Assembly (NCBI GenBank): GCA_964517765.1 | Contig: CAZFEN010000005.1 | Location: 1 to 64,000, forward strand | Length of the DNA: 64,000 bases | Direction of reading: 5' to 3' | Source: Hydromicrobium sp964517765 | GTDB taxonomy: Bacteria; Actinomycetota; Humimicrobiia; Humimicrobiales; Humimicrobiaceae | In this document: piece by piece, positions 45,201-54,353 of the stretch | How positions within the stretch are numbered: the first letter of the stretch is position 1 | How the letters are laid out: each line of letters starts with the position of its first letter | Position numbers and translations under genes: made by a program | The notes under the pieces: model-generated | Seen by the model: only the letters and a program-made list of their open reading frames with translations | The model's database searches: none | Told to the model about the DNA's origin: nothing

Positions 45201-46253
45201 ATGACCGAGAAAAATGAAGAAAATAACGATATAAATCCCAAACATATAAAAGTTGATATCGAGCTGGACAAAAGTCTTCGCCCCAGATCCATATCGGAAT
45301 TTATAGGTCAGGAAAAAATAGTAGAAAATCTTCTGATATTTATTAAATCTGCCAGAAAGAGGAAAGAGCCACTGGACCATGTTATTTTATCCGGTCCGCC
45401 GGGTCTTGGTAAAACATGTCTGGGAGAAATAATTGCAAATGAGCTGGGAGTCGGTTTCAGGATCACTTCCGGTCCGGCTATTGAAAGAGCAGGAGATCTG
45501 GCCGCGATCCTTACCAATCTTGAGAAATTCGATGTTCTATTTGTTGATGAAATACACAGATTGAACAGGAGTGTGGAGGAGATTTTATATCCGGTCATGG
45601 AAGACTATAAGCTGGATATAATAATAGGAAAGGGTCCCTCGGCGAAATCTATTAGAATAGATATTGCACCTTTTACGATTATTGGTGCGACAACAAGAAT
45701 AGGACTCGTGGCTTCACCTTTAAGGGATAGATTTGGAGTAAATATTAGATTGGACTATTACGATAAGAAAAATGTCATCAAAATTATTAAAAGATCCGCA
45801 GCCATACTTGGCATAGAAGTAACCGATGAGGGTGCCGAAGTCATTGCCGGAAGGAGCAGAGGAACACCGAGAATTGCAAACAGATTACTTCGCAGAGTCA
45901 GAGATTATGCGCTTATGTCCAATGACAGTGTGGTGGACAAAGAGATTGCCGAAAAGGCACTGGGCAGACTTGATATAGATAAACTGGGCCTGGATGTAGT
46001 GGATAAAAAAATTTTACATACACTGGTTCTAAAATTCGATGGCGGACCAGTAGGAGTAGGAACAATAGCGGCTTCAATAGGTGAAGAAGTAGATACCGTC
46101 GAAGATGTTTACGAACCATATCTTTTACAGCTTGGATTTGTGAAAAGGACCTCAAAGGGCAGGGTTGCAACCGGTCTGGCTTTTAAGTATATGGGAGTAA
46201 AAAAAGAAACCAATCCAGGACTTTTTGATAAATTACCCGAAAATGAAGATTGA
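45201..46253 (+). CDS. ruvB: Holliday junction branch migration ATPase RuvB
   Basis: The 350-residue AAA+ motor drives branch migration. Walker A GPPGLGKT, Walker B LFVDEIHRLN, sensor-1 GATTRIG, and a C-terminal winged helix (VYEPYLLQLGFVKRTSKGR) are present. AGGTAAG lies upstream of ATG. Its last codons overlap the queA start. Confidence 0.97.
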   Translation: MTEKNEENNDINPKHIKVDIELDKSLRPRSISEFIGQEKIVENLLIFIKSARKRKEPLDHVILSGPPGLGKTCLGEIIANELGVGFRITSGPAIERAGDLAAILTNLEKFDVLFVDEIHRLNRSVEEILYPVMEDYKLDIIIGKGPSAKSIRIDIAPFTIIGATTRIGLVASPLRDRFGVNIRLDYYDKKNVIKIIKRSAAILGIEVTDEGAEVIAGRSRGTPRIANRLLRRVRDYALMSNDSVVDKEIAEKALGRLDIDKLGLDVVDKKILHTLVLKFDGGPVGVGTIAASIGEEVDTVEDVYEPYLLQLGFVKRTSKGRVATGLAFKYMGVKKETNPGLFDKLPENED

Positions 46254-47259
46254 ATTATTCGATTACGAACTTCCCCGGAAATTTATAGCTCAAAAACCTC
46301 TCCCCCGAAGAGATGAATCAAAGCTTCTGATACTGGAAAGAAAAACAGGCAATATAAAACATGATATTTTTTATAATATCCCCGACTATTTTAATAAAGG
46401 AGATGTCCTGGCAGTTAATGAAAGTAAGGTCATACGCTGCAGGATCATGGGGGAAAAAGAAGGAACCGGTGCAAATATTGAATGCTTTGTCCTGAACAGG
46501 ATCAAAGATAATCAGTATATAGTACTGATAAAGCCTTCCAAAAGGGTTCAACCTTCGGATAAAATCATAATAAGCAGCAAATATTTTTTTACTGTAAAGA
46601 CAAAATTGGACTACGGCCGGGCAATAGTAGAATTCAATAATCCTGTTGGTCCTATTTTTAAACAATGCGGCAGGATACCGCTTCCTCCTTATATAAAAAG
46701 CGATAATATAGACGAATCACGTTATCAGACCATATATGCCGGAAGAGAAGGTTCTTCTGCCGCTCCTACCGCAGGCCTTCATTTTTCGGATAAATTGATT
46801 AAGAGATTAAAAAACAGGGGTATCACAATAGCAAAACTTGGCCTTGATATAGGATTGGACACGTTCAGACCAATAACGACAGATGAGATAGAAGAACATA
46901 AAATGCACAGCGAGCATTATTATATCAATGAGACAGAAGCGCGAAAGATCAGACATGCAAAGGAGAAAGGGAAAAGGACCATTGCGGTAGGTACCACTTC
47001 GGTCAGAGTTCTGGAAACCCTGATGACGAGATACGGCAAGATAACAGGAGACAGTGGAACGACCGATATTTTTATATATCCCGGTTATGAATTTAAAGCA
47101 GCAGATTGGATGATCACCAATTTTCACCTTCCCCGATCAACTCTTCTGGTAATGGTATCCGCATTCGCAGGAAGAGAGAACATTTTGAATGCATACGAAA
47201 ATGCAAAGCAAAATAGTTATAGATTTTATAGTTTTGGGGACTGCATGTTAATAAAATGA
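46243..47259 (+). CDS. queA: S-adenosylmethionine:tRNA ribosyltransferase-isomerase QueA
   Basis: The 338-residue enzyme adds an epoxycyclopentane group to preQ1-modified tRNA, the penultimate step of queuosine synthesis. YELPRKFIAQKPLPRRDESK, AAPTAGLHF and TTDEIEEHKMHSE are diagnostic. ATG 46243 overlaps the ruvB end by 11 bases; an in-frame TTG lies 18 bases earlier. Its pathway partner tgt lies further down the same strand. Confidence 0.95.
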   Translation: MKIELFDYELPRKFIAQKPLPRRDESKLLILERKTGNIKHDIFYNIPDYFNKGDVLAVNESKVIRCRIMGEKEGTGANIECFVLNRIKDNQYIVLIKPSKRVQPSDKIIISSKYFFTVKTKLDYGRAIVEFNNPVGPIFKQCGRIPLPPYIKSDNIDESRYQTIYAGREGSSAAPTAGLHFSDKLIKRLKNRGITIAKLGLDIGLDTFRPITTDEIEEHKMHSEHYYINETEARKIRHAKEKGKRTIAVGTTSVRVLETLMTRYGKITGDSGTTDIFIYPGYEFKAADWMITNFHLPRSTLLVMVSAFAGRENILNAYENAKQNSYRFYSFGDCMLIK

Positions 47260-47302
47260 GATTCTTTGATTTTCTAAAGGGGATTTTTTATTGGTCTATA
47301 AT

Positions 47303-47339
47303 ATTTTTCAAAACTGTTATAATGTAATGTTTGAAAAAT
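47303..47339 (+). promoter_or_regulatory. -10 box centred in a 10-bp perfect inverted repeat
   Basis: ATTTTTCAAA (47303-47312) and TTTGAAAAAT (47330-47339) are exact reverse complements, and the TATAAT at 47318-47323 lies at their midpoint. A second TATAAT overlaps just upstream (47297-47302). The symmetry suggests a repressor site over the promoter of the UPF0316 gene, but it could also form a weak hairpin. Confidence 0.4.
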
Positions 47340-47398
47340 TTAAAATATAGAGGTCACCTAAATTGAATAAATAAACGCAAGCATCTGGAGGAGAAAAT

Positions 47399-47446
47399 AT
47401 GGATCTAAAAAAATATCGATACAAACCGGAGGTAAAACTTGGCTAA
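47399..47446 (+). CDS. Putative 15-residue leader peptide
   Basis: A short ORF, ATG to TAA, codes MDLKKYRYKPEVKLG and has GGAGGAG at ideal spacing. Its stop overlaps the TTG start of the next gene by eight bases, and its last third contains that gene's own GGAGG. The arrangement is that of a translationally coupled leader peptide. No homologous peptide is known to me. Confidence 0.4.
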   Translation: MDLKKYRYKPEVKLG

Positions 47447-47963
47447 TACAATAATGTGGACCCTGATAATCTTTGTTGCAAGAATTATCGATGTAAGTCT
47501 TGGTACCATAAGGGTAAATATGATAATAAGAAGAAAGAAAACCATTGCTGCTATGATAGGTTTTGTCGAGGTTACCATATTTATATCAATAATCGTAAGA
47601 TTAATCAAAAATATCGACAATATTTACGGGATACTTGCTTATGGAGCTGGCTTTGCGGTGGGGACAGTTATAGGTATCTTGATATCCGAAAAATTATCAC
47701 GCGATTTAGTAAGCACGAATATTATTTCCAGAAAATATAATGTGGAAATAAAAGAATTACTTTTAAAAGAGGATTTTGGATTTACCTGTTATAAAGGTGC
47801 CGGCAGACAGGGTGAGGTGGAGATCATTAATGTGGTTTGCGGTCATGTCAGTCTTCAAAGATTGAACAAATTAATACACAATCGGGATCCGGGTGCTTTT
47901 GTAGTCAGTTATATGCTTGACAGAATACGAGGAGGATTTATCAGGGGATTAAAGAAGAAATAA
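47439..47963 (+). CDS. UPF0316 family membrane protein (DUF5698/DUF2179)
   Basis: The 174-residue protein has about three membrane helices in its first 85 residues, including the family segment ARIIDVSLGTIRVNMIIRRK. A C-terminal DUF2179 domain ends CGHVSLQRLNKLIHNRDPGA and similar. The role is unknown; the domain resembles nucleotide- or ion-responsive regulatory domains. TTG is the start because GGAGG lies six bases before it. The first ATG is 15 bases later with poor spacing. Confidence 0.88.
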   Translation: MANTIMWTLIIFVARIIDVSLGTIRVNMIIRRKKTIAAMIGFVEVTIFISIIVRLIKNIDNIYGILAYGAGFAVGTVIGILISEKLSRDLVSTNIISRKYNVEIKELLLKEDFGFTCYKGAGRQGEVEIINVVCGHVSLQRLNKLIHNRDPGAFVVSYMLDRIRGGFIRGLKKK

Positions 47964-48138
47964 CAGCAATTAAGACTGTACAAATCCAAACTTTTATTTT
48001 TTTTTAACGTTTAATACAATGTAAAAAATGAACATAAAAAATATTTTGTGAATTCTAGTTTACAAATGAAATGAAAGTATTAAGATAATGAAAAAGTTAG
48101 AATAAGATATTGATTTTAAAAAAGGGGTGCATTAAAAG

Positions 48139-50109
48139 ATGAAAGGAGATTCCTCAAATTGCGAACCTCCTCAAAAGAGTATCAATTCAAATTCATATAA
48201 GAAAACCATAGGGCCGATATCGAATCTGGAGGAGCATCTGAAGCCTGACTGGTGGAAAAATATTTTTAACTCAACTTACTTAAAAACCGATGGCGACGTC
48301 GTAGACGATAAACAAATCACCAGAAAAGAAGTAGATTTATTTATAAAAATTCTAAATTTATCCCCTGAAGACGGGATACTGGATTTGTGCTGCGGGCAGG
48401 GCAGGCATTGTATAGAGCTCGCAAACAGGGGTTTTAAACATGTCGAAGGACTTGATCGTTCGCATTACCTGATCCAGAGGGCAAAAAAGGAAAGCATGAT
48501 GATAAAGTTCAGGGAAGGTGATGCAAGAAAGCTGCCTTATGCTCCGGATACATTTGATGCAGTGATGATTCTGGGAAATAGTTTTGGTTATTTCGAAACT
48601 TCCAAAGAAGATATGATGGTACTTAAAGAGGTCCTGAGGGTACTAAAACCCTGGGGGAGATTTTTAATTGATTTATCCGACGGAGAATATTTAAAGGAAA
48701 ATATGAAATCGAGATCATGGGAGTGGATAGATAAAAAGTTTTTTGTATGTCGTGAACGGTCACTTTCTTTTGATAAAACCCGTTTGATTTCAAGAGAGAT
48801 AATAAATGATGTCGATAACGGAGTCGTGACGGATCAATTTTATGCCGAGAGGCTCTATACACAGGAAGAAATAATTGAATTTTTAAAACAAGCAGGTTTC
48901 AGCAATATTACGTCAAATGGAACGTTAACACCTGATTCAAAAAGAAATCAGGATCTGGGTATGACCGAAAGAAGAATCATCATATCTGCTATTGCCAAGA
49001 AGGAATGGTCTCCGGTAAAGGTAAAAAAATCCCATTTAAAAAATGTTGCCGTTTTACTGGGTGACCCGAATAGAATAGATATTTTAAAGCCATTATATAT
49101 GTTTGATGATGATGACCTGTATACTATCGATCAATTAAAAGATTCCCTGAGAGATATCGAAAAAAATAATAACTATAAATTCCATTATCTTGATAACCAC
49201 GAAACCATGATAAAGGACCTTATCAAAACGCAGGAAAAGGGCAGGATTGATTTCGCATTCAATCTTTGTGACGAGGGTTATTACAATGATGCAAGAAAGG
49301 AGCTTCATGTACCTGCCTTACTGGACATTCTGGGAATTCCATATACCGGGTCCGAACCACAATGTCTTGCCCATTGTTATGATAAATCACTGGTGAGAGG
49401 TATTGCCGAAGAAATGGGGATTCCTACCCCGCAGGCTTTCTTTATAAAATCCGGGGATGCTTCATTCGAGGTACCCTTTGATTTCCCTATGTTTGTCAAG
49501 CCCAATTTCGGTGATTCAAGTTTTGGTATAACCCAGAGGAATGTGGTTTATAGTATCGAAAAGACTTTAAATGTGATTTCTGAGATCCGTGACAAACTTG
49601 GATATGACAAACCGATTCTAATCGAGGAATTTCTTTCAGGTAAAGATCTGAGCGTGGGGATAATCGGTAACTTTCCTGATTCTTATACCGTTCTTCCGAT
49701 AATCGAAGAAGATTACTCGGAACTGCCCGCTGATCTTCCCAGGATCTGTGGTTATGAAGCAAAATGGCTTCAGGATTCACCTTACTGGAAGATTAAGTCC
49801 ATACCTGCGGAATTACCGGCAGAAACCGAAAGAATTATTATAGGTTGTTCGCTGAGATTATTCGAAAGACTTGGATGCAGGGATTATGCACGTCTTGACT
49901 GGAGGTTGACCTCTAAAGGGAAACCAAAACTATTGGAAGTAAATCCAAATCCGGGATGGTGCTGGGATGGTCATCTGGCTAAAATGTCAAAGATAAAGGA
50001 TATACCATATAGCAGGATGCTGCTGATGATTTTAAAAGAAGCCGAGAAAAGGTTCAAATCTCTGGAAAAAACTGACTTATCGAATTCAATAAAATCAATA
50101 GTAAAATAA
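48139..50109 (+). CDS. Fusion of an SAM-dependent methyltransferase and a D-Ala-D-Ala ligase-like ATP-grasp enzyme
   Basis: The 656-residue protein has two catalytic domains. Residues about 60-290 form a class I methyltransferase with SAM-binding DLCCGQGRH (82-90), GDARKLPY and VMILGNSFGYF. Residues about 310-640 form an ATP-grasp ligase of the D-alanine-D-alanine ligase type, with NLCDEG, PVKPNFGDSS-like lysine loop and EVNPNPGW near the end. The N-terminal part of the ligase matches the Ddl-like proteins that act on peptides or amino acids. Activation and ligation of a carboxylate plus methylation suggests a small-molecule or peptide modification. The gene stands alone, so the substrate is unknown. 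No stop or frameshift separates the domains. Confidence 0.8.
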   Translation: MKGDSSNCEPPQKSINSNSYKKTIGPISNLEEHLKPDWWKNIFNSTYLKTDGDVVDDKQITRKEVDLFIKILNLSPEDGILDLCCGQGRHCIELANRGFKHVEGLDRSHYLIQRAKKESMMIKFREGDARKLPYAPDTFDAVMILGNSFGYFETSKEDMMVLKEVLRVLKPWGRFLIDLSDGEYLKENMKSRSWEWIDKKFFVCRERSLSFDKTRLISREIINDVDNGVVTDQFYAERLYTQEEIIEFLKQAGFSNITSNGTLTPDSKRNQDLGMTERRIIISAIAKKEWSPVKVKKSHLKNVAVLLGDPNRIDILKPLYMFDDDDLYTIDQLKDSLRDIEKNNNYKFHYLDNHETMIKDLIKTQEKGRIDFAFNLCDEGYYNDARKELHVPALLDILGIPYTGSEPQCLAHCYDKSLVRGIAEEMGIPTPQAFFIKSGDASFEVPFDFPMFVKPNFGDSSFGITQRNVVYSIEKTLNVISEIRDKLGYDKPILIEEFLSGKDLSVGIIGNFPDSYTVLPIIEEDYSELPADLPRICGYEAKWLQDSPYWKIKSIPAELPAETERIIIGCSLRLFERLGCRDYARLDWRLTSKGKPKLLEVNPNPGWCWDGHLAKMSKIKDIPYSRMLLMILKEAEKRFKSLEKTDLSNSIKSIVK

Positions 50110-50325
50110 ATAGAAGCGTTATATCCTGCTCTTGGTATCGTAAATAAACCGCTGCTAAATCTCTCGAGATTACTTTTTTAAAGGAAATTCTGATACTACT
50201 AAATTTCGAAAATACAATATATCATATAGCATATCAAAAGAATTTTATGGTAATATCCAAAAAAAATCATGTTTACCATAAGAATATATAAAGGAAGAAA
50301 AAATTTTTAAAAAAGGAGAAGTGGG

Positions 50326-51042
50326 GTGGAAAAACAAGAAATAAATAAAATTTGTCAGTTATGCAAAAAACACAAGAAAAAAAGTGAATTACTTCCTCTT
50401 GAATTGATAGATCCTGAATTATTTGATTTCATTAAAGAGAAATATCCAGAATGCTCGGATCAAGGTTATATATGCAGAAATGATCTTAGTAATATAAGGC
50501 TTAAATATGTTGAAGAAGTTTTAAGGAAGGAAAAAGGTGAGCTTTCGGTTCTTGAAAAAGGGGTATTCGACAGTCTGAAGGAACAGGAAACAATTGCCAG
50601 GAATATAAACACAGAGTTTGAAGAACAATCAACACTGGGGCAGAAATTATCAGATAAAATTGCAGCATTTGGTGGAAGCTGGAAGTTTATAATGATTTTT
50701 TTTGGGATTATCGTTGTCTGGATGATTATAAATTCAGTAAGTCTTGCCGGGAAAAATTTCGACCCTTATCCTTTTATACTCCTGAATCTTGTACTTTCCT
50801 GTCTGGCTGCAGTACAGGCTCCTGTAATACTTATGAGCCAGAACAGGCAGGAAGCCAAAGACAGATTGAGATCCAGGAACGATTATATCGTAAATCTGAA
50901 GGCTGAACTTGAGATAAGAAGTTTGAATGAAAAGATGGAGAATTTACTGGTTTATCAGTGGCAAAGGTTAATGGAAATACAAAAAATACAGACTGATATA
51001 ATGAATGAGCTATCCGAAAAAAGCAGACGAAGAAATCCCTAG
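50326..51042 (+). CDS. DUF1003 domain membrane protein
   Basis: The 238-residue protein has an N-terminal Cys-rich segment (CQLCKKHKK, later cysteines near 42 and 50) that may bind zinc. A DUF1003 core follows with two membrane helices and the signature FDPYPFILLNLVLSCLAAVQ, then MSQNRQEAKDR. Function is unknown. GTG is the start, with AAGGAG seven bases upstream. It stands alone between the fusion gene and tgt. Confidence 0.88.
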   Translation: MEKQEINKICQLCKKHKKKSELLPLELIDPELFDFIKEKYPECSDQGYICRNDLSNIRLKYVEEVLRKEKGELSVLEKGVFDSLKEQETIARNINTEFEEQSTLGQKLSDKIAAFGGSWKFIMIFFGIIVVWMIINSVSLAGKNFDPYPFILLNLVLSCLAAVQAPVILMSQNRQEAKDRLRSRNDYIVNLKAELEIRSLNEKMENLLVYQWQRLMEIQKIQTDIMNELSEKSRRRNP

Positions 51043-51100
51043 AATGAGATAGTAAAAATAATATTTTAAGTGTTAATATAAACAATTTCATATAAAATTT

Positions 51101-52219
51101 ATGTCATTTTTTAAAGTTTTAAAAAAGGATTCAAAGTCTTCTGCCAGAGCTGGTTTACTTACTACAAACAGGGGAACCATTAAAACACCCGTGTTTATGC
51201 CAGTTGGAACCAAAGCAACGGTAAAAGCCGTTACCAGTGATAATCTTTATGAAGCAGGATGCAGTATTGTACTTGGAAATCTCTACCATCTATATCTTCA
51301 GCCGGGAATCGAAGTCATAGAGAAAGCGGGAGGTATTCATAAATTCATGAACTGGGAGAGAAGTATTCTGACAGACAGCGGAGGATTCCAGGTATTCAGC
51401 CTCAGCGGAATAAGAAAAATTACAGATGAAGGTGTTGAGTTTAGATCCATCATAGATGGGTCAAGCCATTTTTTTACACCGGAAAATGTTGTAAAAATGC
51501 AAAGCCGCATAGGTTCGGATATCATAATGGTACTTGATGAATGCATACCTTTCAATGAAGATTATGATTATACGTTTGGAGCGGCAAAAAGAACCATCGA
51601 CTGGGCAAAAAAATCACTTAAGGTTAAAAGTAAAATGGATTTTAATAAGGACACCAGAATATTCGGTATAGTACAGGGAGGATTCATCAAGAACTCGAGA
51701 AAACTCTGCGCCGAGACTATTTCCGGAATGGATTTTGACGGTACGGCAATTGGGGGATTAAGCGTAGGTGAAAAAAGAGGTCTGACTATTGAAATGCTGA
51801 ACTATACGGTTGAATTTCTAAATAATAAAAAACCGCTATATTTTATGGGTATAGGAGATCCGATAGGGATAATAGAAGCAATAAGAAGCGGAGTCGATAT
51901 GTTTGATTGTGTTATGCCTACAAGGATTTCAAGAAATGGGAGTGCTTTTACTGAAAATGGCAGGATAAATATAAAAAATAAGGGATATACTTATGATTTT
52001 GATCCACTGGATGGAAAGTGCCGTTGTTATACCTGTAAAAATTACAGCAGGGCCTATCTTAAACACTTATTCAAAAGCAAAGAAATACTCTCAAGCATAC
52101 TGCTTACGATCCATAATCTCCATTTTATTCTTGATCTGGTAGATAGATCAAGAAATGCAATACTGGAGGGAAATTTTGAAAGTTTTAGGAAAAATTTCAT
52201 AAAAGGATATAATATCTGA
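51101..52219 (+). CDS. tgt: Queuine tRNA-ribosyltransferase Tgt
   Basis: The 372-residue enzyme exchanges guanine 34 for preQ1 in tRNAs. LTDSGGFQVFSL holds an active-site aspartate, FDCVMPTR the nucleophile region, and CRCYTCKNYSRAYL plus a later histidine the zinc site. With queA it gives most of the tRNA end of queuosine synthesis. A TATAAA box lies close to the ATG, and no ribosome binding site is clear. Confidence 0.96.
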   Translation: MSFFKVLKKDSKSSARAGLLTTNRGTIKTPVFMPVGTKATVKAVTSDNLYEAGCSIVLGNLYHLYLQPGIEVIEKAGGIHKFMNWERSILTDSGGFQVFSLSGIRKITDEGVEFRSIIDGSSHFFTPENVVKMQSRIGSDIIMVLDECIPFNEDYDYTFGAAKRTIDWAKKSLKVKSKMDFNKDTRIFGIVQGGFIKNSRKLCAETISGMDFDGTAIGGLSVGEKRGLTIEMLNYTVEFLNNKKPLYFMGIGDPIGIIEAIRSGVDMFDCVMPTRISRNGSAFTENGRINIKNKGYTYDFDPLDGKCRCYTCKNYSRAYLKHLFKSKEILSSILLTIHNLHFILDLVDRSRNAILEGNFESFRKNFIKGYNI

Positions 52220-52299
52220 ATATATATTTGCAAAATTTTAAAAAAAGTTAATAATAGTAATATTTGATTTTAAAAAAGGTTATTCTAAAAGGAGTGATT

Positions 52300-52734
52300 A
52301 TGAAGTTATCAAAGAAGATTATTAGTATATTAATTATCAGCATACTGGTAATAGCAATAGGTTCTTTATCTGTTGCATGTCTTCCGACAACAACAACCGG
52401 AGAGGGAACAACAACCGGAGACACGACAGCTGAAGGAACCGAAACTCAGCCAGTGACCGGATGGAAAGCAATATTTGCAAACTATGGGACATGGATCTGG
52501 TTGGCAATTTTAGTGGTAGCATTTTACTTTTTACTGATAAGGCCGCAAAGAGTAAGATCCAAAAAAGCCCAGGAAATGATGGCCAGCCTGCAGAGAGGCG
52601 ATGAAGTCACCACTATAGGAGGATTTCATGGAAGGATCAAGGATATAAGAGATGATGCAATTATAATTACCATTGCAAGTGGTGTTGACGTAAAGATAAG
52701 TAAAAGCGCTGTTACGAAAAAATCAGTTCAGTAA
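52300..52734 (+). CDS. yajC: Sec translocase accessory protein YajC, with an extra lipoprotein-like N-terminus
   Basis: The 144-residue protein has the YajC core: membrane helix WLAILVVAFYFLLIRPQR and the domain RGDEVTTIGGFHGRI. Unusually, it is preceded by a signal-peptide-like segment ending LSVAC (Cys27), then a Thr/Gly/Glu-rich linker, so it may be lipid-anchored outside and cross the membrane once more. ATG 52300 is chosen for AAGGAGTG; an in-frame TTG lies 36 bases earlier. It is followed by secD and secF, its normal partners. Confidence 0.9.
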   Translation: MKLSKKIISILIISILVIAIGSLSVACLPTTTTGEGTTTGDTTAEGTETQPVTGWKAIFANYGTWIWLAILVVAFYFLLIRPQRVRSKKAQEMMASLQRGDEVTTIGGFHGRIKDIRDDAIIITIASGVDVKISKSAVTKKSVQ

Positions 52735-52739
52735 TAAGT

Positions 52740-54353
52740 ATGAGAAATAAGAAAGTTCATATAACTATTATTATTATCTTTATAATAATAGTCGGTATAA
52801 GTTTTTATTACATATTTACCAATCCCATAAATCTGGGTCTCGACCTGAAAGGCGGAACCCAGATAATTTTAAAGCCCATAGAAAGAGAAGGGGAAGAGGT
52901 AACTCCTGAAAAGCTAAATCGTACTATGGACATTATAAGGGACAGGATAGATATGCTTGGAGTTTCAGAACCTCTGATTACAAAAGACCTCTCAAATAAT
53001 ATTGTAGTTCAGCTTCCCGGAGTAAAAGACCCTGATACCGCAAAAGAAATAATAGGTAAAACTGCACAGCTTGAATTCAGGCTGGTTATTGGAACATTTA
53101 TTTACAAGAAAGATGATGCCTGGAATATAGTAGGATTGGATTATAAAAAAGGAGAATTACTAATTGACCCCAATGCTGAAAAAACAATTTTAATTGACGA
53201 TATAAATAAATTTTTCCAGAGAGAATCCGTACTAACTGTGGGTAATTTGATAAATGATCCTGAAACCAATGAAATGGTTCTTGTTGAGCCGCAAAGTCAA
53301 GCTGATTCAGAAGAAAATAAGGAAGATGAAAATACTGATTCCACAGAGTTGGATCTTGTCACCAAAGAAATTATAGGGGTAGTAAGATATGATCCTGAGA
53401 CCATGCAAATACTTCTGGAAAAAGATGGAAAAGAAGTAGGAGAAATACTGATTGATGCTAGGAATGGCGCCGCAACTCTGGTTGGACCTGTACTAATAAA
53501 AGGTGATAAGCTTGCAAAGGCTCTTGCAGGTTATGACAATTATGGAGATATAAAAGTTGCTTTAAGTTTTAAGGATGAAGCGGTTGAAAAATTTAGTGAA
53601 ATTACAACAGAAAATATTGGAAAAAAACTTGCAATAGTTCTGGATGATAAAATTGAAAATGCACCTTATCTAAAAGTTCCCATCACTGATGGATCTGCGG
53701 AAATTACCGGTATTGATAGCCTGGAGGAAGCAAAAAATATCGAGCTTGTTCTCCAGACAGGAGCATTTCCCATAAGTTTACATGAAGAAGAATACAGTAC
53801 CGTAGGTCCAACTCTTGGGATGGATTCTTTAAACAGGGGCCTGTATGCGGGAATAATTGGTTTTGTTCTAATTATTATATTTATGTTCTCTTTTTACAGG
53901 GGTCTTGGATTATACTCAACTCTGGGTCTTATAATTTATGTTATATTATTCTGGGGTGTAATCTCGGCAATAGGTGCTACTCTGACGCTTCCAGGAATAG
54001 CGGGACTCATATTGACCATAGGTATGGCAGTGGATGCCAATGTCATAATTTTTGCCAGAATAAGAGAAGAAGCGCTTAAAAATAAATCCACAAGAGTTGC
54101 AATAGGATATGGTTTTAAAAATGCGCTGAGAACTATTGTCGATTCCAATGTAACCACTTTAATTACCGCATTAGCCTTATATAGATTTGGTACAGGTCCG
54201 ATAAGGGGCTTTGCTGTTACATTGAGCCTCGGGGTGGTTATAAGTATGGTAATAAGTCTCTTGTTCACAAGATCTTTCATGTTTCTTATGTCAGGATTTC
54301 CAAGATTCGCGACACCGGGATTTTTAGGAATTAAAAGAGAAAGCAGCGAATAG
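52740..54353 (+). CDS. secD: Protein translocase subunit SecD
   Basis: The 537-residue protein drives late protein export using the proton or sodium gradient. LGLDLKGGTQIIL starts the first periplasmic domain, and the six-helix domain has IAGLILTIGMAVDANVIIFA. A charged insertion rich in Glu and Asp (about residues 185-205, SQADSEENKEDENTD) lies in the external domain. The stop overlaps the secF GTG start. Confidence 0.96.
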   Translation: MRNKKVHITIIIIFIIIVGISFYYIFTNPINLGLDLKGGTQIILKPIEREGEEVTPEKLNRTMDIIRDRIDMLGVSEPLITKDLSNNIVVQLPGVKDPDTAKEIIGKTAQLEFRLVIGTFIYKKDDAWNIVGLDYKKGELLIDPNAEKTILIDDINKFFQRESVLTVGNLINDPETNEMVLVEPQSQADSEENKEDENTDSTELDLVTKEIIGVVRYDPETMQILLEKDGKEVGEILIDARNGAATLVGPVLIKGDKLAKALAGYDNYGDIKVALSFKDEAVEKFSEITTENIGKKLAIVLDDKIENAPYLKVPITDGSAEITGIDSLEEAKNIELVLQTGAFPISLHEEEYSTVGPTLGMDSLNRGLYAGIIGFVLIIIFMFSFYRGLGLYSTLGLIIYVILFWGVISAIGATLTLPGIAGLILTIGMAVDANVIIFARIREEALKNKSTRVAIGYGFKNALRTIVDSNVTTLITALALYRFGTGPIRGFAVTLSLGVVISMVISLLFTRSFMFLMSGFPRFATPGFLGIKRESSE

